Source: Saccharofermentans sp. (lineage in GTDB: Bacteria > Bacillota_A > Clostridia > Saccharofermentanales > Saccharofermentanaceae). Taken from it: 5,942 bases of DNA. Both the position numbers and the translations under genes were made by a program. Below are positions 1 through 5,942 of the stretch, one piece after another. The DNA lies in assembly GCA_024692105.1 (NCBI GenBank), contig JAILMZ010000115.1:1-5942 (forward strand), written 5' to 3'. The notes beneath the pieces were generated by a model. The model saw only the letters and a program-made list of their open reading frames with translations. It searched no databases and was not told where the DNA came from. Numbering within the stretch: the stretch's first letter is position 1; each line of letters opens with the position of its first letter.

Positions 1-1
1 C

Positions 2-193
2 CATCCCGACAAGGCCGAGGCATATTCCTGGTGGTCATATAAGACATTTGCAAGAGACAGGAACGTCGGCTGGAGGATCGATTATTTCTTCGTCACGGAA
101 GGTCTCAGATCCAAGGTTATAGAGTCGGATATGATGAGCGATGTGATGGGGTCGGATCACTGCCCGATATACCTCGATCTGGATATTCACTAA
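2..193 (+). CDS. Exodeoxyribonuclease III / AP endonuclease, C-terminal fragment (5' end outside window)
   Basis: This is the last 63 codons of an exonuclease III family (endonuclease/exonuclease/phosphatase fold) enzyme, read from base 2 to the TAA at 191-193. Enzymes of this family cut DNA 5' to abasic sites and remove nucleotides from 3' ends in cytoplasmic base-excision repair. Two signature blocks are visible: GWRIDYFFV, with the conserved Asp of the R-I-D motif, and [11 protein letters not shown] near the end, which carries the catalytic Asp-His pair of the SDH motif. The protein stops about ten residues after SDHCP, as is usual for the family, so the C-terminus is intact. The 49 bp to the next gene contain no evident terminator. 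Sequence context gives no reason to link it functionally to the envelope genes that follow. The specific paralogue (exoA or xth type) cannot be fixed from a fragment, so no symbol is given. Confidence 0.93.
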   Translation, partial: HPDKAEAYSWWSYKTFARDRNVGWRIDYFFVTEGLRSKVIESDMMSDVMGSDHCPIYLDLDIH

Positions 194-242
194 TGTGGTA
201 ATATTTTATTCAAAACCAGATACACATTAACGGTTAATAGGC

Positions 243-1250
243 ATGGAATACTTCTACGACAAAAACAAAAAAGGTCAGGCGCCGCGCAGAACACTAATCC
301 TTATGGCTGTCTTCTGTGCTGTATTGCTTGGAGCGCTGCTCATTATAGGATTCTCAAGATTTGACCTTGCCCATAGATTCGAACTCATGACATATACAAA
401 GATATCCTCAGCAGAAGAATTAGTGTCAATCCGTGACAACCCGAGCGGAAAGTATGTTCTGACAGATGATATTGATATGTACGGTATCGAGTGGGAGCCC
501 TTCTCTTTTAGCGGGATTCTTGACGGGGATGGTCATTCTGTCAAAAATCTTAAGGTTATCGCTGAGGGTTCGTCAACGCGAAATACATATGATGGAAATA
601 TGAAAGTGTATGAGACTTCCTTTTCCGGACTCTTTGATGTAATGGATAACGCCGAAGTTCGTAATCTGTCATTGCTTGGAGCAGACATCGAGATAGTCTC
701 GGAATCGCCGATATTTGCCGGTTTGATCGCAGGATACATGAGCAATTCAACAATAGAGGACTGCTATGTGGAAGGCAGCGTATATCTTCGCGCTCACGAC
801 AGGATGTTTGGTGTAGGCGGTGTCGTTGGTTATGGTTTTGGCAAGATAGAGAATGTTGAAGCAGATGTTACTCTTATCTGCGTAGACACAGACCGTGAGA
901 CAAAAGACGAGCAGTTCATGGGCGGGATCTGCGCCGCCGGTTATCCTGATCTTATCAGCTGCACTGTTGATATAGACGGCTACGGCTCTGAGCATGGCTA
1001 TGCACATAATGGCGGAGTAATTGGTATGTATATCTTTTACCCCGAAGGAACCGAACATGACGGAAGGATAACTGATAATACAGTCTACGGAATGATCACA
1101 TTCTTTGAGGACAACGATGACCGCAGAGCATACTGTGATCCGATCATCGGGGAATGCTTGGATAAGATCGAATTTTGGGGCGGTAACAGTGAGGCTTTTA
1201 CTGTGAATGAGGTGTTTGATTATGATGTTGAGTTGCTTCCGGAAAGCTAA
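243..1250 (+). CDS. Membrane-anchored GLUG-repeat (beta-helix-like) surface protein
   Basis: This is a 335-residue protein of unknown specific function. The N-terminus has a basic cytoplasmic stretch (KNKK, RR at 7-16) followed by one hydrophobic segment at about 18-37, with no signal peptidase site or lipobox, so a type II membrane anchor with the rest outside is likely. Residues 54-105 match the lead-in typical of GLUG proteins: a KISSAEEL segment, then YVLTDDIDM, then F-S-G-I-L-D-G-D-G-H and NLKV. Degenerate GLUG-type coils follow at about 127-145 (FSGLFDV..VRNL), 158-180 (FAGLIAGY..IEDCYVEGSV), 192-209 (GGVVGY..IENVEADV), then FMGGICAAGY..ISCTVDI and NGGVIGMY..ITDNTVYG. Such repeats are expected to stack as a beta-solenoid, often in adhesive or surface proteins. 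ATG 243 is the only plausible start after the in-frame TAA at 228-230, yet no Shine-Dalgarno sequence precedes it. The 3' end overlaps the next gene, suggesting an operon. Confidence 0.85.
   Translation: MEYFYDKNKKGQAPRRTLILMAVFCAVLLGALLIIGFSRFDLAHRFELMTYTKISSAEELVSIRDNPSGKYVLTDDIDMYGIEWEPFSFSGILDGDGHSVKNLKVIAEGSSTRNTYDGNMKVYETSFSGLFDVMDNAEVRNLSLLGADIEIVSESPIFAGLIAGYMSNSTIEDCYVEGSVYLRAHDRMFGVGGVVGYGFGKIENVEADVTLICVDTDRETKDEQFMGGICAAGYPDLISCTVDIDGYGSEHGYAHNGGVIGMYIFYPEGTEHDGRITDNTVYGMITFFEDNDDRRAYCDPIIGECLDKIEFWGGNSEAFTVNEVFDYDVELLPES
1208..1214 (+). promoter_or_regulatory. Ribosome binding site (TGAGGTG) that sets the start of the PIG-L lipoprotein gene
   Basis: TGAGGTG lies inside the 3' end of the GLUG gene and ends 7 nt before the ATG at 1222, a normal Shine-Dalgarno spacing. 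The first in-frame ATG, at 1207-1209, overlaps this motif and has none of its own upstream, so 1222 (or the adjacent ATG at 1225) is the better start. Confidence 0.65.
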
Positions 1251-2535
1251 ACTGGGATGTCTTATCCTTTGCACAGTGTTTCTTTTGGGGAGCACGGGAT
1301 GCCGTTTTAAGATGCCCCCTGTTTTTAAGACAGAAGATGGAATTGTTGAGGCTGAAGACTGTCTTTTAACTTCATCTGAAATTCAAGAAGATGTTGATTA
1401 CAGCGGTACCAAAGCCGTCAACGGAATCAACAAGGACGGTGCATCACTGGCCTTCGCTTTTGAAACTGATCAGGAAGGCTTCTATGATCTTTACATCGAT
1501 TACGTTAATAATGGAGAAGACGGTACATTAGGTTTATTTATCAACGATCATTTCTTTATGAAGGTCAATTTTCCTTCCGGCTGCGGAACGATTACGGAGA
1601 CGATCGCCCTTAAAAACGGAATAGAAACAATAAGATTCTCTTACCTCCCGGGAGATGGTGATATCACTCTCGACAGTTTCAATCTGTCTCCCAGCAATCA
1701 CAGTATCTCAATGATAGTCGTTCCTCACGAAGATGACGAGGTGTTGGGGTTTGCCGGCACGATACAGCATCTTGTCGCTCAGGGCGATACCGTCAAAGTA
1801 GTGCTTCTCACCAACGGCGACTATTTCAGCGGTGATCTTGGAATGGAGCGTATAAAGGAGAGTATGAACGCACTTGCAGTACTTGGTGTTGACAGTTCAG
1901 ACATCATAGTTATGGGGTACGGGGATTTTACTCTATATGAGTTGTATAACAGCTCCAATCCCAAAGAGGTGATCACTGCTCCCAGCGGATTCAGCCAGAC
2001 TTATGGCAATCCCGAATACAATCTTTATGACTATCATACATTGGACACCGGATCTCCGGCGGATTATACGAAACAAAATCTCACTTCTGATCTCTATAAC
2101 ATCATCGGTACCATCCGCCCGGATGCTATATATACCACGTCTGAATTTGAATGGCACCCTGATCATCAGTATGCATTTATGCTGGTAAAAGATACTATCG
2201 AGAAACTCAACAAAGACTCCGGGTACCATACTCTTTTGTGCGAGAGTGTAATCCACGGAGAAGATATCGAGGGTTGGCCGGAAGCCCTGGAATTTGACGA
2301 GAACGGGAATCCGATACTGGAAGGATTCACAGATCCGTTCCCTTCAGGAGATGTGGAGCTGGATTGGAACGAGGTTACGAAGGTAACGCTGACCGAAGAA
2401 GAAGCAGCCATAAAACTCAAGTCAATAGATGAGTATTATTCTCAAAACTATGGTGTGGAAAACATACCCGGTAACCAGGAATTCAACTATGCTTTTTGCA
2501 AATCTGACGAGTTCTACTGGATCTTCGAGTACTGA
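1222..2535 (+). CDS. Putative lipoprotein: carbohydrate-binding-like domain plus PIG-L/LmbE N-deacetylase
   Basis: This is a 437-residue protein if started at ATG 1222; an ATG at 1207 would add five residues. Residues 1-27 form a signal peptide (basic RKAK, then a hydrophobic core) ending in LLGSTGC, a lipobox-like site with the atypical Ser at -3; Cys27 would be lipidated. Residues about 40-157 resemble a CBM6/CBM35-type beta-sandwich: VEAED, AVNGINKDGASLAF, EGFYDLYIDYVN, and closing ITLDSFNL. Residues about 163-437 are PIG-L/LmbE (CE14-like): PHEDDE at 168-173, with His169, Asp171 and Asp172 in the metal and catalytic positions, and HPDH at 312-315. Between them lie TYGNPEYNLYDYH and a long loop, so the domain is longer than a minimal LmbE. 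The family removes N-acetyl groups from sugars such as GlcNAc in a metal-dependent reaction. An extracellular, membrane-tethered glycan deacetylase is therefore likely, with substrate unknown. It overlaps the GLUG gene by 29 bp, which suggests translational coupling. Confidence 0.9.
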   Translation: MMLSCFRKAKLGCLILCTVFLLGSTGCRFKMPPVFKTEDGIVEAEDCLLTSSEIQEDVDYSGTKAVNGINKDGASLAFAFETDQEGFYDLYIDYVNNGEDGTLGLFINDHFFMKVNFPSGCGTITETIALKNGIETIRFSYLPGDGDITLDSFNLSPSNHSISMIVVPHEDDEVLGFAGTIQHLVAQGDTVKVVLLTNGDYFSGDLGMERIKESMNALAVLGVDSSDIIVMGYGDFTLYELYNSSNPKEVITAPSGFSQTYGNPEYNLYDYHTLDTGSPADYTKQNLTSDLYNIIGTIRPDAIYTTSEFEWHPDHQYAFMLVKDTIEKLNKDSGYHTLLCESVIHGEDIEGWPEALEFDENGNPILEGFTDPFPSGDVELDWNEVTKVTLTEEEAAIKLKSIDEYYSQNYGVENIPGNQEFNYAFCKSDEFYWIFEY

Positions 2536-5194
2536 TCTCTTCAAAAATCACCACTACGGCTAGTAATACCAATCCGGATATACTTCCAATAACTCCTTCG
2601 GTAAGGAATGGTGTCTTATATCTCATCTCGATATCATTCTGACCCTTCTCAAGAGGTATGGACATAAACAGCCCTGAGATCTTATCAGGCTCGACCTTCT
2701 TTCCATTGCATGTAACCTCCCAACCCGGATTTGAAGGAATTGAGATAAAGAGACTGTCATCCTGATCTGCATCATATATGGTGAAGCTTCCGTAACCGTC
2801 TTTAAGAACCGATTCGCTTGCCACATTCTTATTAGCTATATCAGATGCTTCTTCAAGCTTATTTGTGTCAAGGAGATAGAACCTGACTTCCTTTATCACA
2901 GATTCTGTGTCTTCTTTATTATCAAAACTCAAAGATATGGTAACTCTCTTTTCACCGGTATCGATCTTTACCAACGAAGGTGCTAAGTACCCTGAGTAAT
3001 AGGTCAAGTCTTCACCGTTAACTCTGAGCATACCTCCGCTGTCTGTATTGGTAATGAGCTCCGCATAAAGGATATACTCTTCAGGGTTATATTCCTCTCC
3101 CAGGTCGATCTGATAACCGGTGCCGTCTTCAGTTTCAACTGCCTCGTAACCGATAGGAATAAAAACATCTTCAGTGTCGGTAAGAAGTTCGAAGAGATCG
3201 TTAACCAAAAGCGGAGACTCATCAAAATCTCTGTTGTAATCACCATTTCCTTTATAAGTAAATGCCACGGGAAGAGCATATGGATTGAAATACAAGTTTT
3301 TGAATCCGCTTATTCCGCTGCAATATTCTAATCCGGTATCAGCATTATCTCCCGAAGGCAGCATAATATATTTGACACCGAGAAGACTGTCCAAAGCAAG
3401 ATTCTCGGAAGATGTGACAGTGATCGTAGTACTGTATTCGGCATATCCGGCCCTGTCAAGGAAATAGATCGCATCCTCATCAGGATCAGACACAAACGAT
3501 GTAACTGAATTAAATCCAAACGCCATCGGTTCATTATATGAAGCGGGAACTCCATCAATATGTTCACTGTGATATGTTGTCTGAACAACCCTGTAGAATG
3601 AGTCTTCTTCGATCTCTCCAAGCAGGCTCTCTTCCTGCCTCACATAATCAGATACATATACTGCATCATTTGTTGAATATATTCCTGTCAGCAACAGTTG
3701 CCCGGAAACAGATTCACTCAAGGCACAGATACAAAACAGGCTTGCAATGGTCGCTCTTACAGTTGTCTTTTCTTTCCGCGCAGCAAGATACAGGCTCATA
3801 AATACCGAAATAACGATCGGGTAGAGTATCTTTGTAATGAGTGGAACAAGATCATTGGTGCACTCGGAATTGGTAACCTTTTCAAATGCGTAAGTCATCA
3901 TATACTCCTCACCACGCCCGGGGAAAAGTACACTCAGCAGGATAGATACAAGTGAGAAAACAGAAGCCATGGCTATAGGGATCCATGTTTTGATCTTAAG
4001 CTCGCGTTCTTCCAGATAAAACAATGCTGCCAGGAAGATCAGCGCAAAGATACCCAGATAAGAATACCTGCACCAGAATGCTCCCACATGGCGAAGGAGC
4101 GAAAACAACGCAACTAATGGCTGCCAATAGAACATGAGTACGGTAAAGGTAAGAAGACCACCATATAATATCTTCTCCTTTAAAGGTTTTGTTCCGGCTG
4201 CAAAAAACATGACGACACCCAAAAGAACTATGCTGCCCGCAAATAAACTGACGCTTTCAGGAGTGCTTACCATACCCGGCGAATATCCCATGATCACACT
4301 CAGAACATTTCCTGTCATGCCAAGGTCGAGCAGCATAGACAGTCCGCCTTTACCATATGTACGGTCCGATAGTTTGAATAAAGTCGGAACAAGGAATGCA
4401 GAAGCAAGAAGCAAGGAGCAAATACATGCCAAGCCGAATCTAAGCACCGCAGTAACACAGAATCTCAAAGTTGCCTTTTCTTTTTTGCCGGAATCTCCGG
4501 CAACGGCATGTCGGATCAGTTCGAAGACCACCCAAACTCCGGCAAACATCATATCGATAAGTCCGCTATACCAGTTGAAGCATATTGCAAGAGCAAGAGT
4601 CAGGATCAGTCTGAAGATCTTCTTACCACGAATGACTCTCTCACATTCCATTAGGATCAATGGGAGCATGTATGCTCCTTCGAGCCACATTGTGTTGCTG
4701 TTCTGCGAAATAAAATACTGTGAAAGACCATAGGACATCGAAAGAAGTACCGCGAGAACACACTTCTCCCTTCCCTTAGGAGTAAATCTGTGTGTCAGAT
4801 ATATCCCGGCAAAACAAGAAGCAAAAGATGCCTTAAGAGCAAAGAGTGTGCTCATATAAAGGGGCATCTGCGATTTATCAAAGAATACGATCAACAATGA
4901 GAACGGGGAAGCCAGATAGTAGGAAAAAACGGCAAATGTGTTTCCTCCAAGAGACTTTGCCAAAGAGTAGTTCAATGGGATCTTTCCGGCCAAAACATCT
5001 TTATACCAGCAGAACAAGTCGATCATCTGCAGACCACCGTCCCTGTGGAGCAATGCATTACTGCCAAAAGGGATTATCCCATATAAAGCATAGACTGCCA
5101 GTACGATAACAGCAGTCATCAGGAAAGCTGCACCGGCAATCAAAAGATAGCTCACAGAATCCGTTTTCTTCAATGCTGTAATTCTATTGTTCAT
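2483..5194 (-). CDS. YfhO-family polytopic membrane protein (GT-C-like, surface glycan decoration)
   Basis: This 903-residue protein has the length and layout of the YfhO family. TM1 spans about 15-41. It is followed by an outer loop with Asp52 and Gln56 (LLHRDGGLQ) and the family-typical stretch NYSLAKSLGGNTFAVF then YYLASPF at 75-98; W170-L-E with LPL at 177-179 is a second family mark. Roughly a dozen membrane segments run to about residue 500. A large extracellular beta-rich region follows, containing GWEVTCNGK (824-832) and a PLEKGQNDIEMRYKTP stretch, then a last TM at about 867-884 and a basic tail. YfhO proteins in Bacillus and relatives are needed for GlcNAc decoration of lipoteichoic acid. 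An acidic residue in the first outer loop fits GT-C glycosyltransferases. Acceptor and sugar here are unknown, and no CsbB-like partner is in the window. ATG 5194 has AAGGA 7 nt upstream. The stop lies inside the convergent deacetylase gene. It could instead be a flippase-like member. Confidence 0.9.
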   Translation of the reverse strand: MNNRITALKKTDSVSYLLIAGAAFLMTAVIVLAVYALYGIIPFGSNALLHRDGGLQMIDLFCWYKDVLAGKIPLNYSLAKSLGGNTFAVFSYYLASPFSLLIVFFDKSQMPLYMSTLFALKASFASCFAGIYLTHRFTPKGREKCVLAVLLSMSYGLSQYFISQNSNTMWLEGAYMLPLILMECERVIRGKKIFRLILTLALAICFNWYSGLIDMMFAGVWVVFELIRHAVAGDSGKKEKATLRFCVTAVLRFGLACICSLLLASAFLVPTLFKLSDRTYGKGGLSMLLDLGMTGNVLSVIMGYSPGMVSTPESVSLFAGSIVLLGVVMFFAAGTKPLKEKILYGGLLTFTVLMFYWQPLVALFSLLRHVGAFWCRYSYLGIFALIFLAALFYLEERELKIKTWIPIAMASVFSLVSILLSVLFPGRGEEYMMTYAFEKVTNSECTNDLVPLITKILYPIVISVFMSLYLAARKEKTTVRATIASLFCICALSESVSGQLLLTGIYSTNDAVYVSDYVRQEESLLGEIEEDSFYRVVQTTYHSEHIDGVPASYNEPMAFGFNSVTSFVSDPDEDAIYFLDRAGYAEYSTTITVTSSENLALDSLLGVKYIMLPSGDNADTGLEYCSGISGFKNLYFNPYALPVAFTYKGNGDYNRDFDESPLLVNDLFELLTDTEDVFIPIGYEAVETEDGTGYQIDLGEEYNPEEYILYAELITNTDSGGMLRVNGEDLTYYSGYLAPSLVKIDTGEKRVTISLSFDNKEDTESVIKEVRFYLLDTNKLEEASDIANKNVASESVLKDGYGSFTIYDADQDDSLFISIPSNPGWEVTCNGKKVEPDKISGLFMSIPLEKGQNDIEMRYKTPFLTEGVIGSISGLVLLAVVVIFEEISTRRSSRTRQICKKHS

Positions 5195-5201
5195 GCGATA
5201 A

Positions 5202-5206
5202 TCCTT
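5202..5206 (-). promoter_or_regulatory. Ribosome binding site (AAGGA) of the YfhO-family gene
   Basis: On the minus strand AAGGA is followed by 7 nt (TTATCGC) and then the ATG at 5194-5192. This spacing and match support the chosen start. Confidence 0.7.
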
Positions 5207-5238
5207 GAATTTAAGCCAGACATAGTAGTATCTGCGTT

Positions 5239-5268
5239 ATTCTATCACAGCATTGATATAAACCTCAA
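5239..5268 (-). promoter_or_regulatory. Candidate sigma-A promoter of the YfhO-family gene (extended -10)
   Basis: Read on the minus strand, TTGAGG (5268-5263) could be the -35 box. After an 18-bp spacer comes TAGAAT (5244-5239), five of six to the -10 consensus. It is preceded by TGA, giving an extended -10 (TGATAGAAT). Transcription would begin near 5232, leaving a leader of about 38 nt that includes the AAGGA site. Seen by eye; no experimental support. Confidence 0.5.
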
Positions 5269-5294
5269 ACCGACCTGATTCTCGACAATTATTA

Positions 5295-5308
5295 TGATAA
5301 GATTATCA
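5295..5308. promoter_or_regulatory. 14-bp palindrome in the divergent intergenic region (possible operator)
   Basis: TGATAA-GA-TTATCA is a perfect inverted repeat with 6-bp arms and a 2-bp centre. It sits 45 bp upstream of the DUF4236 start codon and 26 bp beyond the -35 box of the YfhO promoter. Its left part also reads as a plus-strand extended -10 (TGATAAGAT, 5295-5303), so a bound protein could block transcription of the DUF4236 gene. AT-rich palindromes this short can occur by chance, and there is no regulator gene nearby, so this is a candidate only. Confidence 0.3.
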
Positions 5309-5339
5309 ATGTAACTACAGGCGCTTTGCATCACATAAC

Positions 5340-5344
5340 GGAGA
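5340..5344 (+). promoter_or_regulatory. Ribosome binding site (GGAGA) of the DUF4236 gene
   Basis: GGAGA ends 8 nt before the ATG at 5353, a standard Shine-Dalgarno arrangement, and fixes the start of a gene that otherwise has no stop codon within the window. Confidence 0.7.
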
Positions 5345-5352
5345 ACAAGAAT

Positions 5353-5942
5353 ATGGGTTTGAATTTCAGGAAATCTATCTCACTCGGCAACGGATTGAAG
5401 CTTAACCTCAGCAAGTCAGGACCGAGCTTATCTTTCGGCAAGAGCGGTATGCGCCAGTCGATCAATCTCAAGGGGCAGACACGCACAAGCGTGGGCATTC
5501 CCGGTACGGGTGTTTACTATACCAAGACGAGCAACGTGAAGAACCTTTTCGGAGGTAAGGATAAGAAGGCTGCCGCTGCAAAAGGCGCGAAGACTGCAGC
5601 CAAGACCTCAGCTGCCTCCAAGGGTCTGTCTGAAGCGGAGATCGAGCAGAACCGCAATACCGTCGCAGAGTATGAGGCAGCAGTAGAGCAGCTCAAGTCC
5701 ATCCACAAGTTAAGCGACGGTGCGATCGACTGGACAACGCTTACGGCAGGCGATCTGGCACCCTTCGCGCAGAGCGTCCTGGCAGGTGATATCGATTCGT
5801 ACTTCAAGGTAATAGAAGAAGTCGGCCCGTTCGACGACCTTCTCGAATACGGAAGCAGCTTCGAAGTCGGAACGGACGATCCTTCGATCCTCGAAGTCGA
5901 GTTCAACGTAAAGTCAGAAGAGGTCCTCCCGACCACCGTTCT
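5353..5942 (+). CDS. DUF4236-domain protein, 3' end outside window
   Basis: The reading frame is open from ATG 5353 to the window edge, giving 196 complete codons with no stop. Residues 1-56 are a clear DUF4236 domain: MGLNFRKSISLGNGLKLNLS, KSGPSLSFGKSG, and the hallmark TSVGIPGTGVYYT at 45-57. The function of this domain is not known. It is followed by an Ala/Lys-rich low-complexity linker (about 69-91, KDKKAAAAKGAKTAAKTSAA). Next comes a region starting LSEAEIEQNRNTVAEYEAAVEQL, probably helical, and then an acidic segment (VEEVGPFDDLL-like, EYGSSFEVGTDDPS) that I do not recognise. No signal peptide or membrane segment is visible, so a cytoplasmic location is likely. It is divergent from the YfhO gene across 158 bp. 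Base use is markedly richer in G and C than in the YfhO gene: two sampled 60-base lines have 35-36 G+C. Confidence 0.88.
   Translation, partial: MGLNFRKSISLGNGLKLNLSKSGPSLSFGKSGMRQSINLKGQTRTSVGIPGTGVYYTKTSNVKNLFGGKDKKAAAAKGAKTAAKTSAASKGLSEAEIEQNRNTVAEYEAAVEQLKSIHKLSDGAIDWTTLTAGDLAPFAQSVLAGDIDSYFKVIEEVGPFDDLLEYGSSFEVGTDDPSILEVEFNVKSEEVLPTTV

Noticed and set aside
196..204. TGG-TAATAT, a possible extended -10 for the GLUG gene
   Set aside because: Only four of six bases match the -10 consensus and there is no -35-like element at 16-18 bp upstream, which falls in the exonuclease coding end; too weak to call.
747..1295. A 182-codon open frame on the minus strand
   Set aside because: It is antisense to the GLUG repeats and the start of the deacetylase, with no recognisable domain; the sense-strand proteins are well supported.
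2587..2610. Short stem CCTTCGGTAAGG-like near the gene 3 end as a terminator
   Set aside because: The stem is only about four base pairs, lies inside the YfhO coding sequence and lacks a following T-run.
4134..4733. A 199-codon open frame on the plus strand
   Set aside because: It is antisense to the membrane domain of the YfhO protein; its basic, Ser/Pro-rich product looks like a codon shadow and has no convincing start site.
5282..5309. TCGACA-16 bp-TATCAA as a plus-strand promoter for the DUF4236 gene
   Set aside because: The -35 is good but the -10 is only four of six, and it competes with the extended -10 TGATAAGAT at 5295-5303; the true promoter cannot be chosen by eye.
5570..5625. 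GC-rich repetitive stretch in the DUF4236 gene as a DNA repeat element
   Set aside because: It is explained by an Ala/Lys low-complexity protein linker, and the codons do not form an exact tandem repeat.
5517..5936. A 139-codon open frame on the minus strand
   Set aside because: It lies wholly antisense to the DUF4236 gene, whose domain, start and ribosome binding site are clear; the translated product (Ser/Ala-rich) matches nothing I recognise.

Overview
The window looks like a stretch of chromosome from a Gram-positive, low-to-mid GC Firmicute, most likely an anaerobic member of the Clostridia. The signs are a YfhO-family membrane protein, a putative lipoprotein of the PIG-L/LmbE family, a GLUG-type surface protein, a DUF4236 protein, and Shine-Dalgarno sequences of the AAGGA/GGAGA/GAGGTG type. 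The species cannot be told from the sequence alone.

Layout, left to right. (1) Bases 2-193 (+): the last 63 codons of an exodeoxyribonuclease III/AP endonuclease gene that begins outside the window. (2) Bases 243-1250 (+): a 335-residue membrane-anchored protein with GLUG-like beta-helix repeats. (3) Bases 1222-2535 (+), overlapping the previous gene by 29 bp: a putative lipoprotein with an N-terminal carbohydrate-binding-like beta-sandwich and a C-terminal PIG-L/LmbE metal-dependent N-deacetylase domain. (4) Bases 2483-5194 (-), convergent with gene 3 and overlapping its 3' end by 53 bp: a 903-residue polytopic YfhO-family protein. (5) Bases 5195-5352: a 158-bp divergent intergenic region with a good minus-strand promoter for the YfhO gene and a 14-bp palindrome on the side of the last gene. 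(6) From base 5353 (+): a DUF4236-domain protein that runs off the right edge.

The three central genes (243-5194) all encode envelope proteins. One working idea, which is inference, is that they act on the same surface glycan. YfhO proteins are linked to decorating teichoic acids with sugars on the outer face of the membrane. A PIG-L lipoprotein with a sugar-binding module could then de-N-acetylate N-acetylhexosamine on that face. The GLUG protein, translationally coupled to the deacetylase, may be a structural or binding partner. The exonuclease and DUF4236 genes look like unrelated neighbours, and sample GC counts suggest they are richer in GC than the central genes. No RNA gene, mobile element, CRISPR array or convincing intrinsic terminator was seen.
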